Positions 42,657 to 52,767 are shown, numbered from the stretch's first letter. The stretch is DNA of 64,000 nucleotides from Bacteroidota bacterium (GCA_030147525.1 JASBVF010000026.1:1-64000); one strand, 5' to 3'. Numbers and translations are program-made. The notes: generated by a model not told the origin, from the sequence alone.

Positions 42657-43967
42657 TTGTTTTTCAAGTTCTTCCAGCGGGACGCCCTTTGTTTCAGGCA
42701 TCATCCGCCAGACGAAGAGGAGTTGCAGCACCATCATGAAAGCGAAAAATGCAAATACAGGAGCAGTGCCGACATTGGCAAATAACAGCGGGATGAAAGA
42801 CGGAATGACCGCCGCCAGTACCCAGTGAACCGAGCTGCCGAGTGCCTGCCCGTTGGCTCGTAAATGCGTGGGAAAAATTTCAGAAATAAAAACCCAAATC
42901 ACCGTGCCCTGCCCGACGGCATGGGCGGCGATGAACAGGAAAAGAAATATCGGTACGGCCAACCCCTTCCAGCCCAGCAAAAAGGCAACTGCTACCATTG
43001 TGAGTGAAATGATGTAACCCACCGAGCCCACATACATCAACTGCCGCCGGCCTAATTTGTCAATAAGTGATAAACCTAACAGCGTAAAAATAAGGTTGGT
43101 GACCCCGATGCCAATGCTGCTGAGCAGGGCCGAACTTTGTTCCAGCCCCGCCGCTTCGAAGATACGAGGTGCGTAGTATAAAAATGCATTGATGCCTGAG
43201 AATTGATTGAAAAACGCTATCAGAAAGGCGAGCATGAGCGGGAACCGGTATTTTTTCATAAAAATATTCTCCGTGTGATCGGTTGTGTCGTGGTCGGCCA
43301 GCATGCGGTTGATTTGAGCATCCACGTCGGCTGTAGGGTCGATAATGCGGAGTACTTTGGCAGCTCCTTCCCGGTCATTCTTTTTAAACAAAAGCCATCT
43401 TGGACTTTTCGGCACGGTAAAAACCATGACGGTGTATATGAATGCCGGAATTGCTTCCACGCCTACCATCCAGCGCCAGGCATCGTTATCGATATTGCTG
43501 AGCAGGTAGTTGGAAACGAAGGCGATGAGGATACCAAAAACGATGTTGAACTGGTACAGCGCCACCAGCTTCCCACGGTTGCCTGCCGGTGCAATTTCCG
43601 AAACGTAAGCAGGCGCCGCTATGGTCGAAGCGCCCACGCCCAGGCCGCCCAGAAACCGGAAAAAGGCAAACACCCAGGGATCATTGGCGAGGGCGGAACC
43701 CAATGCCGAAACGAGGTAAAAAATACCGATCCAAATCAAGGTTTTTTTGCGACCAAGTTTATCTGTTGGAATGCCGCCCAACATTGCTCCGATGACGGTG
43801 CCCCATAAGGCAGAAGCCATAATAACAAAGCCATGAAAGGCGTCGCCCCGTGGCCACAATGCTTGCAGTGATAGGTCGGCGCCGGAGATGACTACGGTGT
43901 CGAAGCCGAACAGAAAACCTGCCAAAGCAACCGTGATGGACCAAAAGAATACTTTTCTGTGATTCAT
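42645..43967 (-). CDS. Sugar porter family MFS transporter
   Basis: 440 residues, 12 predicted helices. Sugar-porter signatures include ALAGFLFGFDTVVISGA in helix 1, GGIPTDKLGRKKTL (motif A), RFLGGLGVGASTIAAPAYVS, PKSPRWLL before the central loop, NQFSGINAFLYYAP in helix 7 and PETKGVPLEELE at the end. Proton-coupled uptake of a hexose, likely fructose or a similar sugar given the downstream kinase. First gene of the two-gene operon. Confidence 0.94.
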   Translation of the reverse strand: MNHRKVFFWSITVALAGFLFGFDTVVISGADLSLQALWPRGDAFHGFVIMASALWGTVIGAMLGGIPTDKLGRKKTLIWIGIFYLVSALGSALANDPWVFAFFRFLGGLGVGASTIAAPAYVSEIAPAGNRGKLVALYQFNIVFGILIAFVSNYLLSNIDNDAWRWMVGVEAIPAFIYTVMVFTVPKSPRWLLFKKNDREGAAKVLRIIDPTADVDAQINRMLADHDTTDHTENIFMKKYRFPLMLAFLIAFFNQFSGINAFLYYAPRIFEAAGLEQSSALLSSIGIGVTNLIFTLLGLSLIDKLGRRQLMYVGSVGYIISLTMVAVAFLLGWKGLAVPIFLFLFIAAHAVGQGTVIWVFISEIFPTHLRANGQALGSSVHWVLAAVIPSFIPLLFANVGTAPVFAFFAFMMVLQLLFVWRMMPETKGVPLEELEKQMIR

Positions 43968-44099
43968 GTTTTACCGTTTTGTTTTGACAAATGTAGTAAG
44001 GTATGTGATAACGAGTCTTATCAGACAACAGCTAAAGTGTAGAAAAATTTTCGAGCATTGTAGAAAGCTTGATGTTTACAAAAAATCGTTGTTCTCAGG
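43968..44099. other. Upstream region of the sugar operon
   Basis: About 130 bp before the 21-bp array. It should hold the sugar-operon promoter; I see no clear box or operator. Confidence 0.25.
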
Positions 44100-44410
44100 A
44101 TAAATGTTTGTCACCTGGCTGATAATTTTTATCAGGCCGCTGATAATGTTTGTCAGGCTGCTGATAATGTTTGTCAGGCTGCTGATAATGTTTGTCAGGC
44201 CGCTGATAATGTTTGTCAGATCGCTGATAATATTTGTCAGGCTGCTGATAATGTTTGTCAGATTGCTGATAATGTTTGTCAGGCTGCTGATAATGTTTGT
44301 CAGGCTGCTGATAATGTTTGTCAGATCGCTGATAATATTTGTCAGGCTGCCGATAATGTTTGTCAGGCTGCTGATAATGTTTGTCAGGCCAATGATAATT
44401 GAAAACAGGC
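44100..44410. repeat. 21-bp tandem array, about 13 full copies
   Basis: Unit GATAATGTTTGTCAGGCTGC plus T, phased from 44121 to 44393, with degenerate half-matching copies at both ends (44100-44120 and 44394-44410). Variation is confined to positions 7 and 16-20. A two-unit variant block (AGATCGCT then GATAATATT) recurs at 44205-44246 and 44310-44351, 105 bp apart, so five units were duplicated as a block. Because 21 is divisible by 3, both strands stay open (LIMFVRL repeats on plus, PDKHYQQ repeats on minus). There are no spacers, so it is not a CRISPR. Confidence 0.95.
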
Positions 44411-44816
44411 GGGCCGGTGAACTGGCAAACTGGTAAAAAATTGATTTTCAACTGTTTATTATAGCATGTCGTCGCCTGTTTTTTTATTCAGGGTCAAATG
44501 AAATTAGATGAAGGCTGTTTTAAAACAGCTAAAAAATTTTCAATCGGTATTTCTTTTGAAAAAAACTGGTTTTAAATTTGATGGTGTGTTATGACCGAAA
44601 AACTGGAATCGACCCTTTGAAAACAACTGAATCCTGCCATTTAGAAGTTTTAAAGCTTCAAATTCCATTTGTTGAAAAATTTAGTTCAGACGGCCTTTTG
44701 AAGGGTTGGTGATGAGGTGCGATACAGGCGTGTCGAATACCGATACCCGGTATTTGATGCTGAATCCCTGATCCCAAACTCTGAAAAAGTTTTTTTCACT
44801 ATCTATTTGCCTATTT
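44411..44816. other. Intergenic, AT-rich
   Basis: About 400 bp with no gene. Right after the tandem array lies a GGTGAACTGGCAAACTGG tract (about 44416-44433) that looks like a single array arm. A 14-bp perfect palindrome CTGTTTTAAAACAG sits at 44514-44527. Otherwise nothing is seen. Confidence 0.3.
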
Positions 44817-45785
44817 ATGAGAGAAAACAATAGCGACAATATGTCCTTAGTGGACTTTTTAAACGTGTACAGGCAACTGTTTACCAATTACCTGACGCAC
44901 GTGGCTTCGTTTACAGCTTTTAAGTCCAAATACACTGAACAGTACGGGGCAGAGTTGCTTGAATTGGTGAACGAAACGCTGAAAATACCGAATTTTCAGC
45001 AACGTTTGTTGCCCGGCATTTCGCTGCGGGAACTGAATGAACAGAGGACCAGGGAGTATCTGCAACGGTTTGCGGAACTGAAAAGCTATATCGACACGGC
45101 TTTTCCTGAAAACGCTGCAGATATGAAGGTAGAAGCGGGTGCAGGATATGTAAGGGCTGCCCGAACGTATAAATGGCCGAAAATCCAGAAAATGATCGTC
45201 AGTGTGAAAGCCTTTTTGACCACTCATGCAGCAAGGCTGGAAGCTGAGGGGTTTATGCCGGCTTCGTTTTCCACCGAAACTATTGATGCAGGCCAAACGC
45301 TCGATCAGGGCATTTTTGATTATTCCAACACCAAAACAAAACGTCCGGATAAAACGAAAGAATTGACGGACAAAATGAAAGCTATATTGGCGGCCGGAAA
45401 GATGATCAGCCGTGACGGGAAGCTGATTTTTAAAAATAGCGATATTAAGCGCCGGTTGTTCATCCTGTCGCATATCAAAACTACGGTGTTGGGTGCGAAA
45501 GCCGGCGGTATCAAGATTTGGGTCAGGGATGTGGACGAGGCGCTGCTTCAGCCGGGTGTTTCTATCCATATATCAGCGCTGGGTTTTGTGGAGAGGCATT
45601 ATATGACGGATGAAAATGGATTTGTCAAAGTTCATCCGATAGAGTCGGGTACTTATACGGTGGTGTTTTCCAAGCCGGGCTTTGTGACCCGTGCGGTAGA
45701 ATGGAAGGTGAAAACGAGTGTTTCCGGCCGGTTGAAGGTGATGTTGGAACGGGAGGTGGTGGAGGGTTCTCAAGGTGATCTTTGA
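44817..45785 (+). CDS. Unknown protein with C-terminal carboxypeptidase-regulatory-like fold
   Basis: 322 residues, no signal peptide. The N-terminal 200 residues are helical and charged (LVDFLNVYRQLFTNYLTHVA, LNEQRTREYLQRFAELKSYI). The last 90 (GGIKIWVRDVDEALLQPGVS, FVKVHPIESGTYTVVFSKPG) resemble a CRD/CarboxypepD_reg-like beta-sandwich, which is normally extracytoplasmic, so the absence of an export signal is odd. The second ATG (MSLVDF) is an alternative start. Not recognised as a named family. Confidence 0.6.
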   Translation: MRENNSDNMSLVDFLNVYRQLFTNYLTHVASFTAFKSKYTEQYGAELLELVNETLKIPNFQQRLLPGISLRELNEQRTREYLQRFAELKSYIDTAFPENAADMKVEAGAGYVRAARTYKWPKIQKMIVSVKAFLTTHAARLEAEGFMPASFSTETIDAGQTLDQGIFDYSNTKTKRPDKTKELTDKMKAILAAGKMISRDGKLIFKNSDIKRRLFILSHIKTTVLGAKAGGIKIWVRDVDEALLQPGVSIHISALGFVERHYMTDENGFVKVHPIESGTYTVVFSKPGFVTRAVEWKVKTSVSGRLKVMLEREVVEGSQGDL

Positions 45786-45863
45786 TTGGGGGCTCCCGCA
45801 GATATACGCAGATAAAGTATTGCACGTTCACTTTCAAGGTATAGTAAACATGAGTCTCTTAAA

Positions 45864-46454
45864 ATGAAACATCAGGAACCATATAAAAACCTGAATATAG
45901 TCAGGGTCATTCCTGCCGATTGGTATGAGCTGATTATTGAATTATCGAACGGAGAGAAACGGGTATTTCCCGGCAGCAAGGAGCTATATAAAACGCACGG
46001 CTTTCTGGCTTATCCGGATAAATTAAGGGCATTCGAATTTGATGAAAAGCATATAGAATGGGGTCATGAGTTGAAATTTGATTTACAGCAACTGCTGCAA
46101 CACTCCGAACGGGCAGATGATGAAACGCTTAAAAAGAAGCCATTATCCATCAGCCGGAAAAATCAGGCGCCGACGGAAAAGCATGCTAAGCATCATATCT
46201 ATGAGGTCGCCATAAAGCCTTATGATTCGGATCGTTTATTTATACTCTCCGAATCGATCGGCGGCGGGATAGCGGATGGGGGCGGAGCGCACTATTTTAC
46301 GTTAGAAGCATTGATTAAAAGCCCCGGCTGGAAGGAGCATTTCAAATTGTCGGATTGCGAATGGGGAATTGAATTGGTGGAGAGATGCAAGGCTGAGCCG
46401 GTGAAATTGATAGCGAGGATGGTCGATAGAAAACTGGAGGAATACAGCAGTTGA
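45864..46454 (+). CDS. DUF2442-like N-terminal domain protein
   Basis: 196 residues. The first 70 (IVRVIPADWYELIIELSNGE, KRVFPGSKELYKTHGFLAYP) resemble DUF2442, a small domain found in toxin-antitoxin neighbourhoods and with unknown function. The C-terminal half (HIYEVAIKPYDSDRLFILSE, SIGGGIADGGGAHYFTLEAL) is not familiar. It lies downstream of the helical/CRD protein without clear coupling. Confidence 0.55.
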   Translation: MKHQEPYKNLNIVRVIPADWYELIIELSNGEKRVFPGSKELYKTHGFLAYPDKLRAFEFDEKHIEWGHELKFDLQQLLQHSERADDETLKKKPLSISRKNQAPTEKHAKHHIYEVAIKPYDSDRLFILSESIGGGIADGGGAHYFTLEALIKSPGWKEHFKLSDCEWGIELVERCKAEPVKLIARMVDRKLEEYSS

Positions 46455-46501
46455 TAAACATGATTCATCCCTAATTTTCAAATTGGGTTTAAAGCCAAAA
46501 T

Positions 46502-46650
46502 AGCCCCGGAGGGGCGGCTATGTTTGTAGAAAAATGACCAAATAATAAAAAATGGAGCCCCAGCGGGGCGGCAATCGATAGATGACCGCCCCGCTGGGGC
46601 TCCGTTTTTGGATAAAATTATGCTACAAACATGATCGCCCCTCTGGGGCT
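46502..46650. repeat. Nested palindrome, REP/BIME-like element
   Basis: Outer arms 46502-46529 and 46623-46650 are 28-bp inverted copies (AGCCCCRGAGGGGCG then a variable part and ATGTTTGTAG, 24 of 28 matching). They enclose a perfect 18-bp hairpin, GGAGCCCCAGCGGGGCGG (46554-46571) with its inverse (46586-46603), flanked by an A-run and a T-run. GTAG next to a GC-rich hairpin is the layout of REP sequences. The inner hairpin can also act as a terminator for the two convergent genes. Confidence 0.8.
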
Positions 46651-46690
46651 GAAATTCTATCAAAATTCGGAATGACTCATGTATCATCCC

Positions 46691-49600
46691 TCACTCCACC
46701 ACCACCTTCCCCGTCACCCGCCGCTCACCGGCGACAATTTGATAACCGTAGATACCTTTGGCAAGATCAAGTCCGGACAATGTCGCATCGCCCTGCAGCG
46801 TCCGTTCGAACGCCACCCGTCCCTTCGCATCGTAGAGCAGCAGGCGGTATTCGCCCGGCAGGTTCGTGCGGATTTGCAGCGGTTGCCCTGCGGGCAATGG
46901 GTTTGGAAACATCACCCACTCGCCGGGCAGGGCGTTTACGAGCACCTGCCGGACGGAGGAGTACGTCGTTTTACCATCCAAATCCACCTGTCGCAGCCGG
47001 TAAAAATTCAGGCCACGGAACGGCGCCGGGTCTTTCGATTGGTAGCTGCGCACGATGCCGGGTTGGGCATTTACTTTGGTCAAAAACTGAAAGTCAAGGC
47101 CGTCAGCGCTTTTTTCCAGGATGAAATGCGAAACGCCAAGCGTCTGCTCCACCGTCCAGTACAGCTTCACCGTCTGGTCGGGTTGGAGCGCCGCCTGGAA
47201 ATCCTGCCAGTCCACGCCGGTCGTCGTTTCCTGCATGACGACGAACTGGCCGAAGAATTCCACCCCGTTGCCGGAGGCAAAAGTCACGGCGCCGTCCGGG
47301 CCGGTCGTCAGTTCATCGCCGTCGTCGAGCGGGCTGCCCCAGGTGTCGCCGTCGTCGAAGGCGCTGCGGGTGTAGAGCACGTAGTCGCCGGCCTGCGAGC
47401 CGCCGGGTTGGATGTCGCCGTAGCCGCCAAAGCGAATGTATTCCGGCTCATCGATCAGGAAGTTTTGACCAAAATTATTGATCGCCCAATAGGCCTGACT
47501 GTGCGGCGAAGCGTTCGGCAACTGATCGGGCGCCAGGTTGATCCGGCTGACGACGACCTCGCCATCGGGCAGGGTGGTGCCTTCGGCAAACTTCATCGCC
47601 ACGCCCGTTTCACCAAAAACATACTCGCCTGCCTCGCTGACGGTCAGGCGGGAACTTACGCCGCCGCCCAGCGGGGCCGTCGAAGTGGTGCGGCCGGCCG
47701 TGCCGGTCAGTGAGAGGTGGCGGACGCCGGTGCGGTCCATCACCTGTCCGGTCGTTTCATTAAACTGGTAGTAGCTCACAAGGTCCGGCTGTTCCGCCGG
47801 TATTTTGGTCAAATGCATCAGTTCACGGATTTCCTCCTGCGTCAGGGCTTTGTTCCAAATGGCCACCTCGTCGATCAGGCCGTTCAGGCGGCGGGCGTTG
47901 CTGTTGGGGTCCCAGCCGAGCAGCAGGGGCGTGTCAAAGGCTTCGGGGTTGTGGGCTACGTTGTTCGTGGAACCCACACCATTCATGTAAATCGTTGCGG
48001 AAGAAGGAGTTACGACGAGCGCTACGTGCGTCCAGACTTCCGTTGGCAAGGTCAAACCGGAATTCCACCACCACTGCGAGCCGTCCCAATGGTAACGCAA
48101 ACCGAGGTCGTCGCCGAAGCCGATGCCGGTCGTTGTGGTACCGCCTCTTGCGAAAACGAAGGGCGCCCAGGGGTTCTGCGTGGGTTTGGCTTTCACCCAG
48201 CAGGTGATCGTCACGGTGTTGGAGTTAAGGTTCAGGTTGCTGTTGGCAGCGGCATTGCTGGTGCCGTCGAGGCTGAGGGCGTTGCCGGGCACGGCTTCCG
48301 CATCGCAGGCGGAATTGACAGTGAGGTCAAGCGTTTGGGTGTACATCCCGTTCAGGGTCATCATGGCAGTGAAGCTGCCTGCCTCCCCGAAAACGACTTT
48401 CGGATTGCGGTCGCTGAAACTGCTCACATACTGCGGGGTGGGAGAAAACGACCATTGCCAGGTCGCACCGTCGTGGTTGATCATGCTGTAATCATCAAAG
48501 TAAAACGTGTCCCGTGCACAGTTGGCCGTCAGCTTGTCTACGGTAGGCTGCACGACGGTTTCGGTGGGCATTTCAACAAAATCCGACTGCCAGATGCCAC
48601 GGCCGTAGGTGGCGATGCGCACTTTGCTTTTTGCATAAAACGGCAACAGGCGGTTGACGGCAGCCTTTGCCGGAAGTCCTTCAGAGCAGGGCAGCCAGTC
48701 GGTTTCGCTTTGGCTTCGGTAAAAAACGCCGTAGTCCGTGGCGAGGTACACGCCCCCGTCCGTGCCGCCGATGTGGAGTATTTGCTCGACGTGGTGGCCG
48801 TTCAAAGTGGCGGTAGTCAAATTCGTCCAGGTAGTGCCGCCGTCGGTGGTTTCAAAAACCTTGTTGCCATTCGAGCCGCCCCGGTTCCAGGCCAGCCAGA
48901 GGTGGTTTTCGTCGAGGGGGTCGAGGGTGATGAAAGCGCCGTTGACGGGAGCGGGCGGCAGGTTGGTTTGGGTGAAACTAAGCCCGCCGTCCGATGACTT
49001 CCAGAGTTTGGAAGTTCCGTCGTTTTGCACACAAAAAATTCGATCAGGATTGGAGCGGCTGATTTCGATGCCCGTCACGATGCGTGAGGGATCGTTGCCG
49101 AATGTGGCCAGTGTTGTCCATGAAATGCCGCCGTCCAAAGATTTTTGCAGGGTGTTTTCGTTGCCGATGTACAGGTGATTGTAGCAGCGGGGGTCGGGTT
49201 CGATTTCGGAAGAATTTTCGTTGTTTCCGGCGTAGCCTTCATTGGGGTAAGTGGTGAAACTGAAACCGGAAGTCGGTCCGGTCACCGTCAGGGGCAGCAC
49301 TTTCGGGCTGATGTCGGAGTGCATCACCTTGCGGCCGCCGGCGGGGTGAACGTAGCCGGTGGTTGCTTCAGCTCCGCCCAGGCGGATGTATTCGCCGTCG
49401 GGGTAGAGGCCCAAAATCGTAGCGGTATTGCCGTTGTGGTAGCGGCCGCCGGTCATTACGTCCTCGTTCCAGCCCACGTCGAAGCCCCAGAAATCGGAGC
49501 CGCCAATGCCCACGTTTTTCGCTTCGTGGCTGCTGAAATTGGCAGCGTACCGGTTCAGTCCGCCGTCAGAGCTGACCCACACGTCGCCCCCGTTGATGTC

Positions 49601-51013
49601 AATATCCTGAATATCAGGATGCTGCCAACCGGGGCCGCCGCCGTAGCCGCCCCAGCGTTCGAAGGTGGCGCCGCCGTTTTCCGATTTAAAAAGGTTTAAA
49701 AAACCCACCAGAAACTTGTCCGGATCGGTGTCGGAGGCGTCGAGGGCGAGGTTGTAAAATCCCTGGTTGTACTCCGAGCCTGCGTTCGGGTAGCGCTGTG
49801 CATCGTTGAACCAGAAGGTGACGAGGCAGCTGTGCTGGCCTGCATAGGGACCGCCGGGGCCGCCGCTGGCGTTGGCGTTGGGCAGCGTCCAGTTTTCACC
49901 GGCATCGTCGCTGCGGTACACGCCGAGGTAGTTGTTATCGTTCACGCCGTCGTTGTACTGCCCGATCAGCACGGCGTAAAGGCGGTCGGGATCGGCAGCG
50001 GTGACGGCGAGGCGGGCGCCGTTGTCGGCATTGTCGGCGGTGGAATTAGCGGCGGGGTCGATCCAGCCGTTGGTGATTTTAGTCCAGTTTTCGCCTTGAT
50101 CAGTGGATTTGAAAAACTCGCACAGCTTCGTTACGGGATTGTTTTTGAGTAAAAAAACGGTGTTAGGGTCGTCGGTTTTGACCTCCATGTCCCAGCATTT
50201 TTCGGTGAAAAGCTGTGTCCAGGTTGCTCCGCTGTTCTTGGATTGATGCAAGCCTTTTTCTGTGGCCAGAAGAATGATGTCGGGATTGGCGGGGTTGATG
50301 GAGATATCGTTGGTTTTCAGGTTGTTGACGTTGAGGACGAGTTGCCAGTTTGCACCGCCGTCGGTGGTTTTGTAAACGTTATGATTGTCGCCAAAAAAAG
50401 CCGTGTTAGGGTCGGTCGGGTCCACTTTTACGGCCCGTATGCCGCCGCTGGTGTTGATGTTGCTGGCAACGGGCATCCAGCTTTCGCCGTGGTCGGTGCT
50501 TTTGAAAACGAGGCCGTTTTCCGTGCCTGCGTACAGCGTGTTAGGATCGCTGACGGACTGGTCGAGGCAGTAGATATTGACCTGCCAGGAGACCTGTTTG
50601 TTTTCGCCTTCGGCAAAGGTTTTGAAGGGGCCGAGGTTCTCCCAGGTGATGCTGCGGCTAATATTATTCTTGCTGACCATCAGCCAATTATGAAAATTGG
50701 CAGCGGCTTCTTCAGCGCTTGGCGGCGCCCAGAAGCCTTCCGGTGAAACATGGCTGCCGATGGCCCTGCGCCAGTGTTTGTAGAATTGGGTATGGTAAGT
50801 ACGGCCAACCGGGTTTTCCTTGCGCCAAAGCACGAAAGCGCTGTCAACCTTGAAAACGTTGGGTTGTTCGGCGTACATTTCCTGCGCCCACCAGGGAGCT
50901 TCGGCGATGGTGGCCGGGGAGGGGTGCGGGCGTTCGGTTTGCGCCGGCAGCATTTCAGCAAAAGCAAAAATGAAAAAAAGCAAAAGCAGGGTAGGGCAAG
51001 TGTGGGTTTGCAT
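46691..51013 (-). CDS. Giant sortilin-type propeller/LamG/PKD protein, T9SS type A cargo
   Basis: 1,440 residues from the ATG at 51013, which gives a signal peptide (MQTHTCPTLLLLFFIFAFAE). Residues about 130-820 hold BNR/sortilin-like propeller blades (STDHGESWMPVASN, TTDGGANWQLVL, KSKNSGATWTQLF-like). A PKD domain follows (about 830-900), then a laminin-G-like concanavalin domain (about 920-1080; AWSxW-like GNALSLDGTSNAAANSNLNL, LNGLIDEVAIWNKALTQEEI). The C-terminus (MFPNPLPAGQPLQIRTNLPG ... KGIYGYQIVAGERRVTGKVV) is a T9SS type A sorting signal. Likely a surface protein binding polysaccharide or protein; no catalytic residues seen. Confidence 0.9.
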   Translation of the reverse strand: MQTHTCPTLLLLFFIFAFAEMLPAQTERPHPSPATIAEAPWWAQEMYAEQPNVFKVDSAFVLWRKENPVGRTYHTQFYKHWRRAIGSHVSPEGFWAPPSAEEAAANFHNWLMVSKNNISRSITWENLGPFKTFAEGENKQVSWQVNIYCLDQSVSDPNTLYAGTENGLVFKSTDHGESWMPVASNINTSGGIRAVKVDPTDPNTAFFGDNHNVYKTTDGGANWQLVLNVNNLKTNDISINPANPDIILLATEKGLHQSKNSGATWTQLFTEKCWDMEVKTDDPNTVFLLKNNPVTKLCEFFKSTDQGENWTKITNGWIDPAANSTADNADNGARLAVTAADPDRLYAVLIGQYNDGVNDNNYLGVYRSDDAGENWTLPNANASGGPGGPYAGQHSCLVTFWFNDAQRYPNAGSEYNQGFYNLALDASDTDPDKFLVGFLNLFKSENGGATFERWGGYGGGPGWQHPDIQDIDINGGDVWVSSDGGLNRYAANFSSHEAKNVGIGGSDFWGFDVGWNEDVMTGGRYHNGNTATILGLYPDGEYIRLGGAEATTGYVHPAGGRKVMHSDISPKVLPLTVTGPTSGFSFTTYPNEGYAGNNENSSEIEPDPRCYNHLYIGNENTLQKSLDGGISWTTLATFGNDPSRIVTGIEISRSNPDRIFCVQNDGTSKLWKSSDGGLSFTQTNLPPAPVNGAFITLDPLDENHLWLAWNRGGSNGNKVFETTDGGTTWTNLTTATLNGHHVEQILHIGGTDGGVYLATDYGVFYRSQSETDWLPCSEGLPAKAAVNRLLPFYAKSKVRIATYGRGIWQSDFVEMPTETVVQPTVDKLTANCARDTFYFDDYSMINHDGATWQWSFSPTPQYVSSFSDRNPKVVFGEAGSFTAMMTLNGMYTQTLDLTVNSACDAEAVPGNALSLDGTSNAAANSNLNLNSNTVTITCWVKAKPTQNPWAPFVFARGGTTTTGIGFGDDLGLRYHWDGSQWWWNSGLTLPTEVWTHVALVVTPSSATIYMNGVGSTNNVAHNPEAFDTPLLLGWDPNSNARRLNGLIDEVAIWNKALTQEEIRELMHLTKIPAEQPDLVSYYQFNETTGQVMDRTGVRHLSLTGTAGRTTSTAPLGGGVSSRLTVSEAGEYVFGETGVAMKFAEGTTLPDGEVVVSRINLAPDQLPNASPHSQAYWAINNFGQNFLIDEPEYIRFGGYGDIQPGGSQAGDYVLYTRSAFDDGDTWGSPLDDGDELTTGPDGAVTFASGNGVEFFGQFVVMQETTTGVDWQDFQAALQPDQTVKLYWTVEQTLGVSHFILEKSADGLDFQFLTKVNAQPGIVRSYQSKDPAPFRGLNFYRLRQVDLDGKTTYSSVRQVLVNALPGEWVMFPNPLPAGQPLQIRTNLPGEYRLLLYDAKGRVAFERTLQGDATLSGLDLAKGIYGYQIVAGERRVTGKVVVE

Positions 51014-51188
51014 GTTAGTGTTTGTTTTAAAAATTGTGTTCAAAAAAAATTGCGGGAGCTAAATTAAAATATTTGAGAGGAGAGAAATGTAGGGATATTG
51101 TTATCTACAAATATGATTCCATCTCTGGTCCAATTTGAAAAAACGCTGCGAAAAAAGCCGATTAAAATTGAAATCCCCTGCAAACGGC

Positions 51189-51196
51189 TATTTTTG
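51189..51196 (+). promoter_or_regulatory. lysS promoter -7 element (TATTTTTG)
   Basis: A perfect TAnnTTTG 38 nt before the lysS start, with ATTG 18 nt upstream of it as a plausible -33 box. Confidence 0.55.
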
Positions 51197-51234
51197 CGGC
51201 TTCATTTTGAACGTCAAAAAATACAACTATCGAT

Positions 51235-52767
51235 ATGCAGCTATCCGAACAAGAAATCGTGCGCAGAGAAAACCTGCAGAAAATCAAAGATCTGGGCATC
51301 AACCCCTATCCGCCGGAAGCTTTTCCGGTGAATGCATTTGCCGCTGATATCAAGGCAAATTATAAAGAAGAAATCCTCGACGACGGCACCAAAAACCGCC
51401 TGAATTACCAGGACGTTTGCGTTGCCGGCCGCATCATGGCACAGCGGGAGGCAGGAAAGGCCATGTTCATGAATATTCAGGATTCGACCGGACAGATACA
51501 GCTCTACCTTCGCCGGAATGAAATGGGCGAGGGTGAAGACTTTACTTTTTTCGATGTTTTGATCAAAAAACTGCTCGACATCGGCGACGTCATCGGCGTG
51601 AAGGGCTACGTTTTTAATACAAAAACCGGTGAAACGAGCATCCACGTCACCGAGTTGAAGCTGCTCGCCAAGGCACTGCGCCCGCTGCCCATCGTGAAGC
51701 GGGACGCCGAAGGCAACGTCCATGACGCTTTCACCGACCCGGAACTGCGCTACCGCCAGCGCTACGTCGATCTGATCGTGAACCCGGAGGTGAAGGAGAC
51801 TTTTTTAAAACGCACGAAACTGGTCAACTCCATCCGTCAGTTCCTCAACGAGCAGGGCGCTTTGGAGGTGGACACGCCGGTGCTGCAAGCCATTCCCGGC
51901 GGTGCGGCGGCCCGTCCGTTCATCACGCACCACAATGCGCTCGACGTGCCGTTTTACCTGCGTATTGCTAATGAGCTGTATCTCAAGCGGTTGATCGTGG
52001 GCGGTTTTGACTGGGTGTACGAGTTCAGTCGCAACTTCCGCAACGAGGGCATGGATCGGACGCACAACCCGGAGTTTACCATCCTCGAATTCTACGTGGC
52101 CTACCAGGACTATTTCTGGATGATGGAAACCACCGAAAAAATGCTCGAAAAAGCTGCCATCGATACCAACGGCACGACGGATGTGAAGGTGGGTGAAAAC
52201 ACCATCAGCTTCAAAGCGCCCTTCAAGCGGGTGTCCATTTTTGATGCCATCAAAGAACACAGCGGATTTGACGTGTCTGAAATGGACGAAGCCGGCTTGC
52301 GGGATGTTTGCAAAAAACTGCACATCGAGGTGGACAAAACGATGGGCAAGGGCAAGTTGATCGACGAGATATTTGGTGAAACGGCCGAGAAGCATTTCAT
52401 CCAGCCTACTTTCATCACGGATTACCCCGTCGAAATGTCGCCGCTGACGAAGAAACACCGCAGCAAGTCCGGTCTGGTGGAGCGCTTCGAGTTGTTCTGC
52501 AACGGCAAGGAAATCGCCAATGCCTACACCGAGTTGAACGACCCGATCGACCAGCGGGAGCGTTTTGAAGAGCAAGTGAAACTGATGGAGCGTGGCGACG
52601 ACGAGGCTATGTTCATCGACCACGATTTCCTGCGGGCGATGGAGTACGGTATGCCGCCGATGTCGGGTATCGGTTTCGGTATCGACCGATTGGCGATGTT
52701 GTTCACGAACCAGGCGAGTATTCAGGAGGTGTTGTTCTTTCCGCAGATGAGGCCGGAGAGTTTTTAG
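51235..52767 (+). CDS. lysS: Lysyl-tRNA synthetase, class II
   Basis: 510 residues, normal length. It charges tRNA-Lys with lysine using ATP. An N-terminal OB-fold anticodon-binding domain (about 55-165; [20 protein letters not shown]) precedes the class II catalytic core with motif 2 ([15 protein letters not shown]) and motif 3 ([14 protein letters not shown]). The TAG stop is followed without any gap by the AGGATTGA repeat array. Confidence 0.97.
   Translation: MQLSEQEIVRRENLQKIKDLGINPYPPEAFPVNAFAADIKANYKEEILDDGTKNRLNYQDVCVAGRIMAQREAGKAMFMNIQDSTGQIQLYLRRNEMGEGEDFTFFDVLIKKLLDIGDVIGVKGYVFNTKTGETSIHVTELKLLAKALRPLPIVKRDAEGNVHDAFTDPELRYRQRYVDLIVNPEVKETFLKRTKLVNSIRQFLNEQGALEVDTPVLQAIPGGAAARPFITHHNALDVPFYLRIANELYLKRLIVGGFDWVYEFSRNFRNEGMDRTHNPEFTILEFYVAYQDYFWMMETTEKMLEKAAIDTNGTTDVKVGENTISFKAPFKRVSIFDAIKEHSGFDVSEMDEAGLRDVCKKLHIEVDKTMGKGKLIDEIFGETAEKHFIQPTFITDYPVEMSPLTKKHRSKSGLVERFELFCNGKEIANAYTELNDPIDQRERFEEQVKLMERGDDEAMFIDHDFLRAMEYGMPPMSGIGFGIDRLAMLFTNQASIQEVLFFPQMRPESF

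Noticed and set aside
44100-44410. CRISPR array
   Set aside because: Units are contiguous with no unique spacers, and no cas genes are nearby.
44095-44451. 118-codon minus-strand frame of PDKHYQQ repeats as a gene
   Set aside because: The open frame is explained by the 21-bp unit length; both strands are open and no family, promoter or signal supports a protein.
47717-48997. 426-codon plus-strand frame opposite the giant T9SS cargo
   Set aside because: Shadow frame in a GC-rich coding region; no family resemblance.
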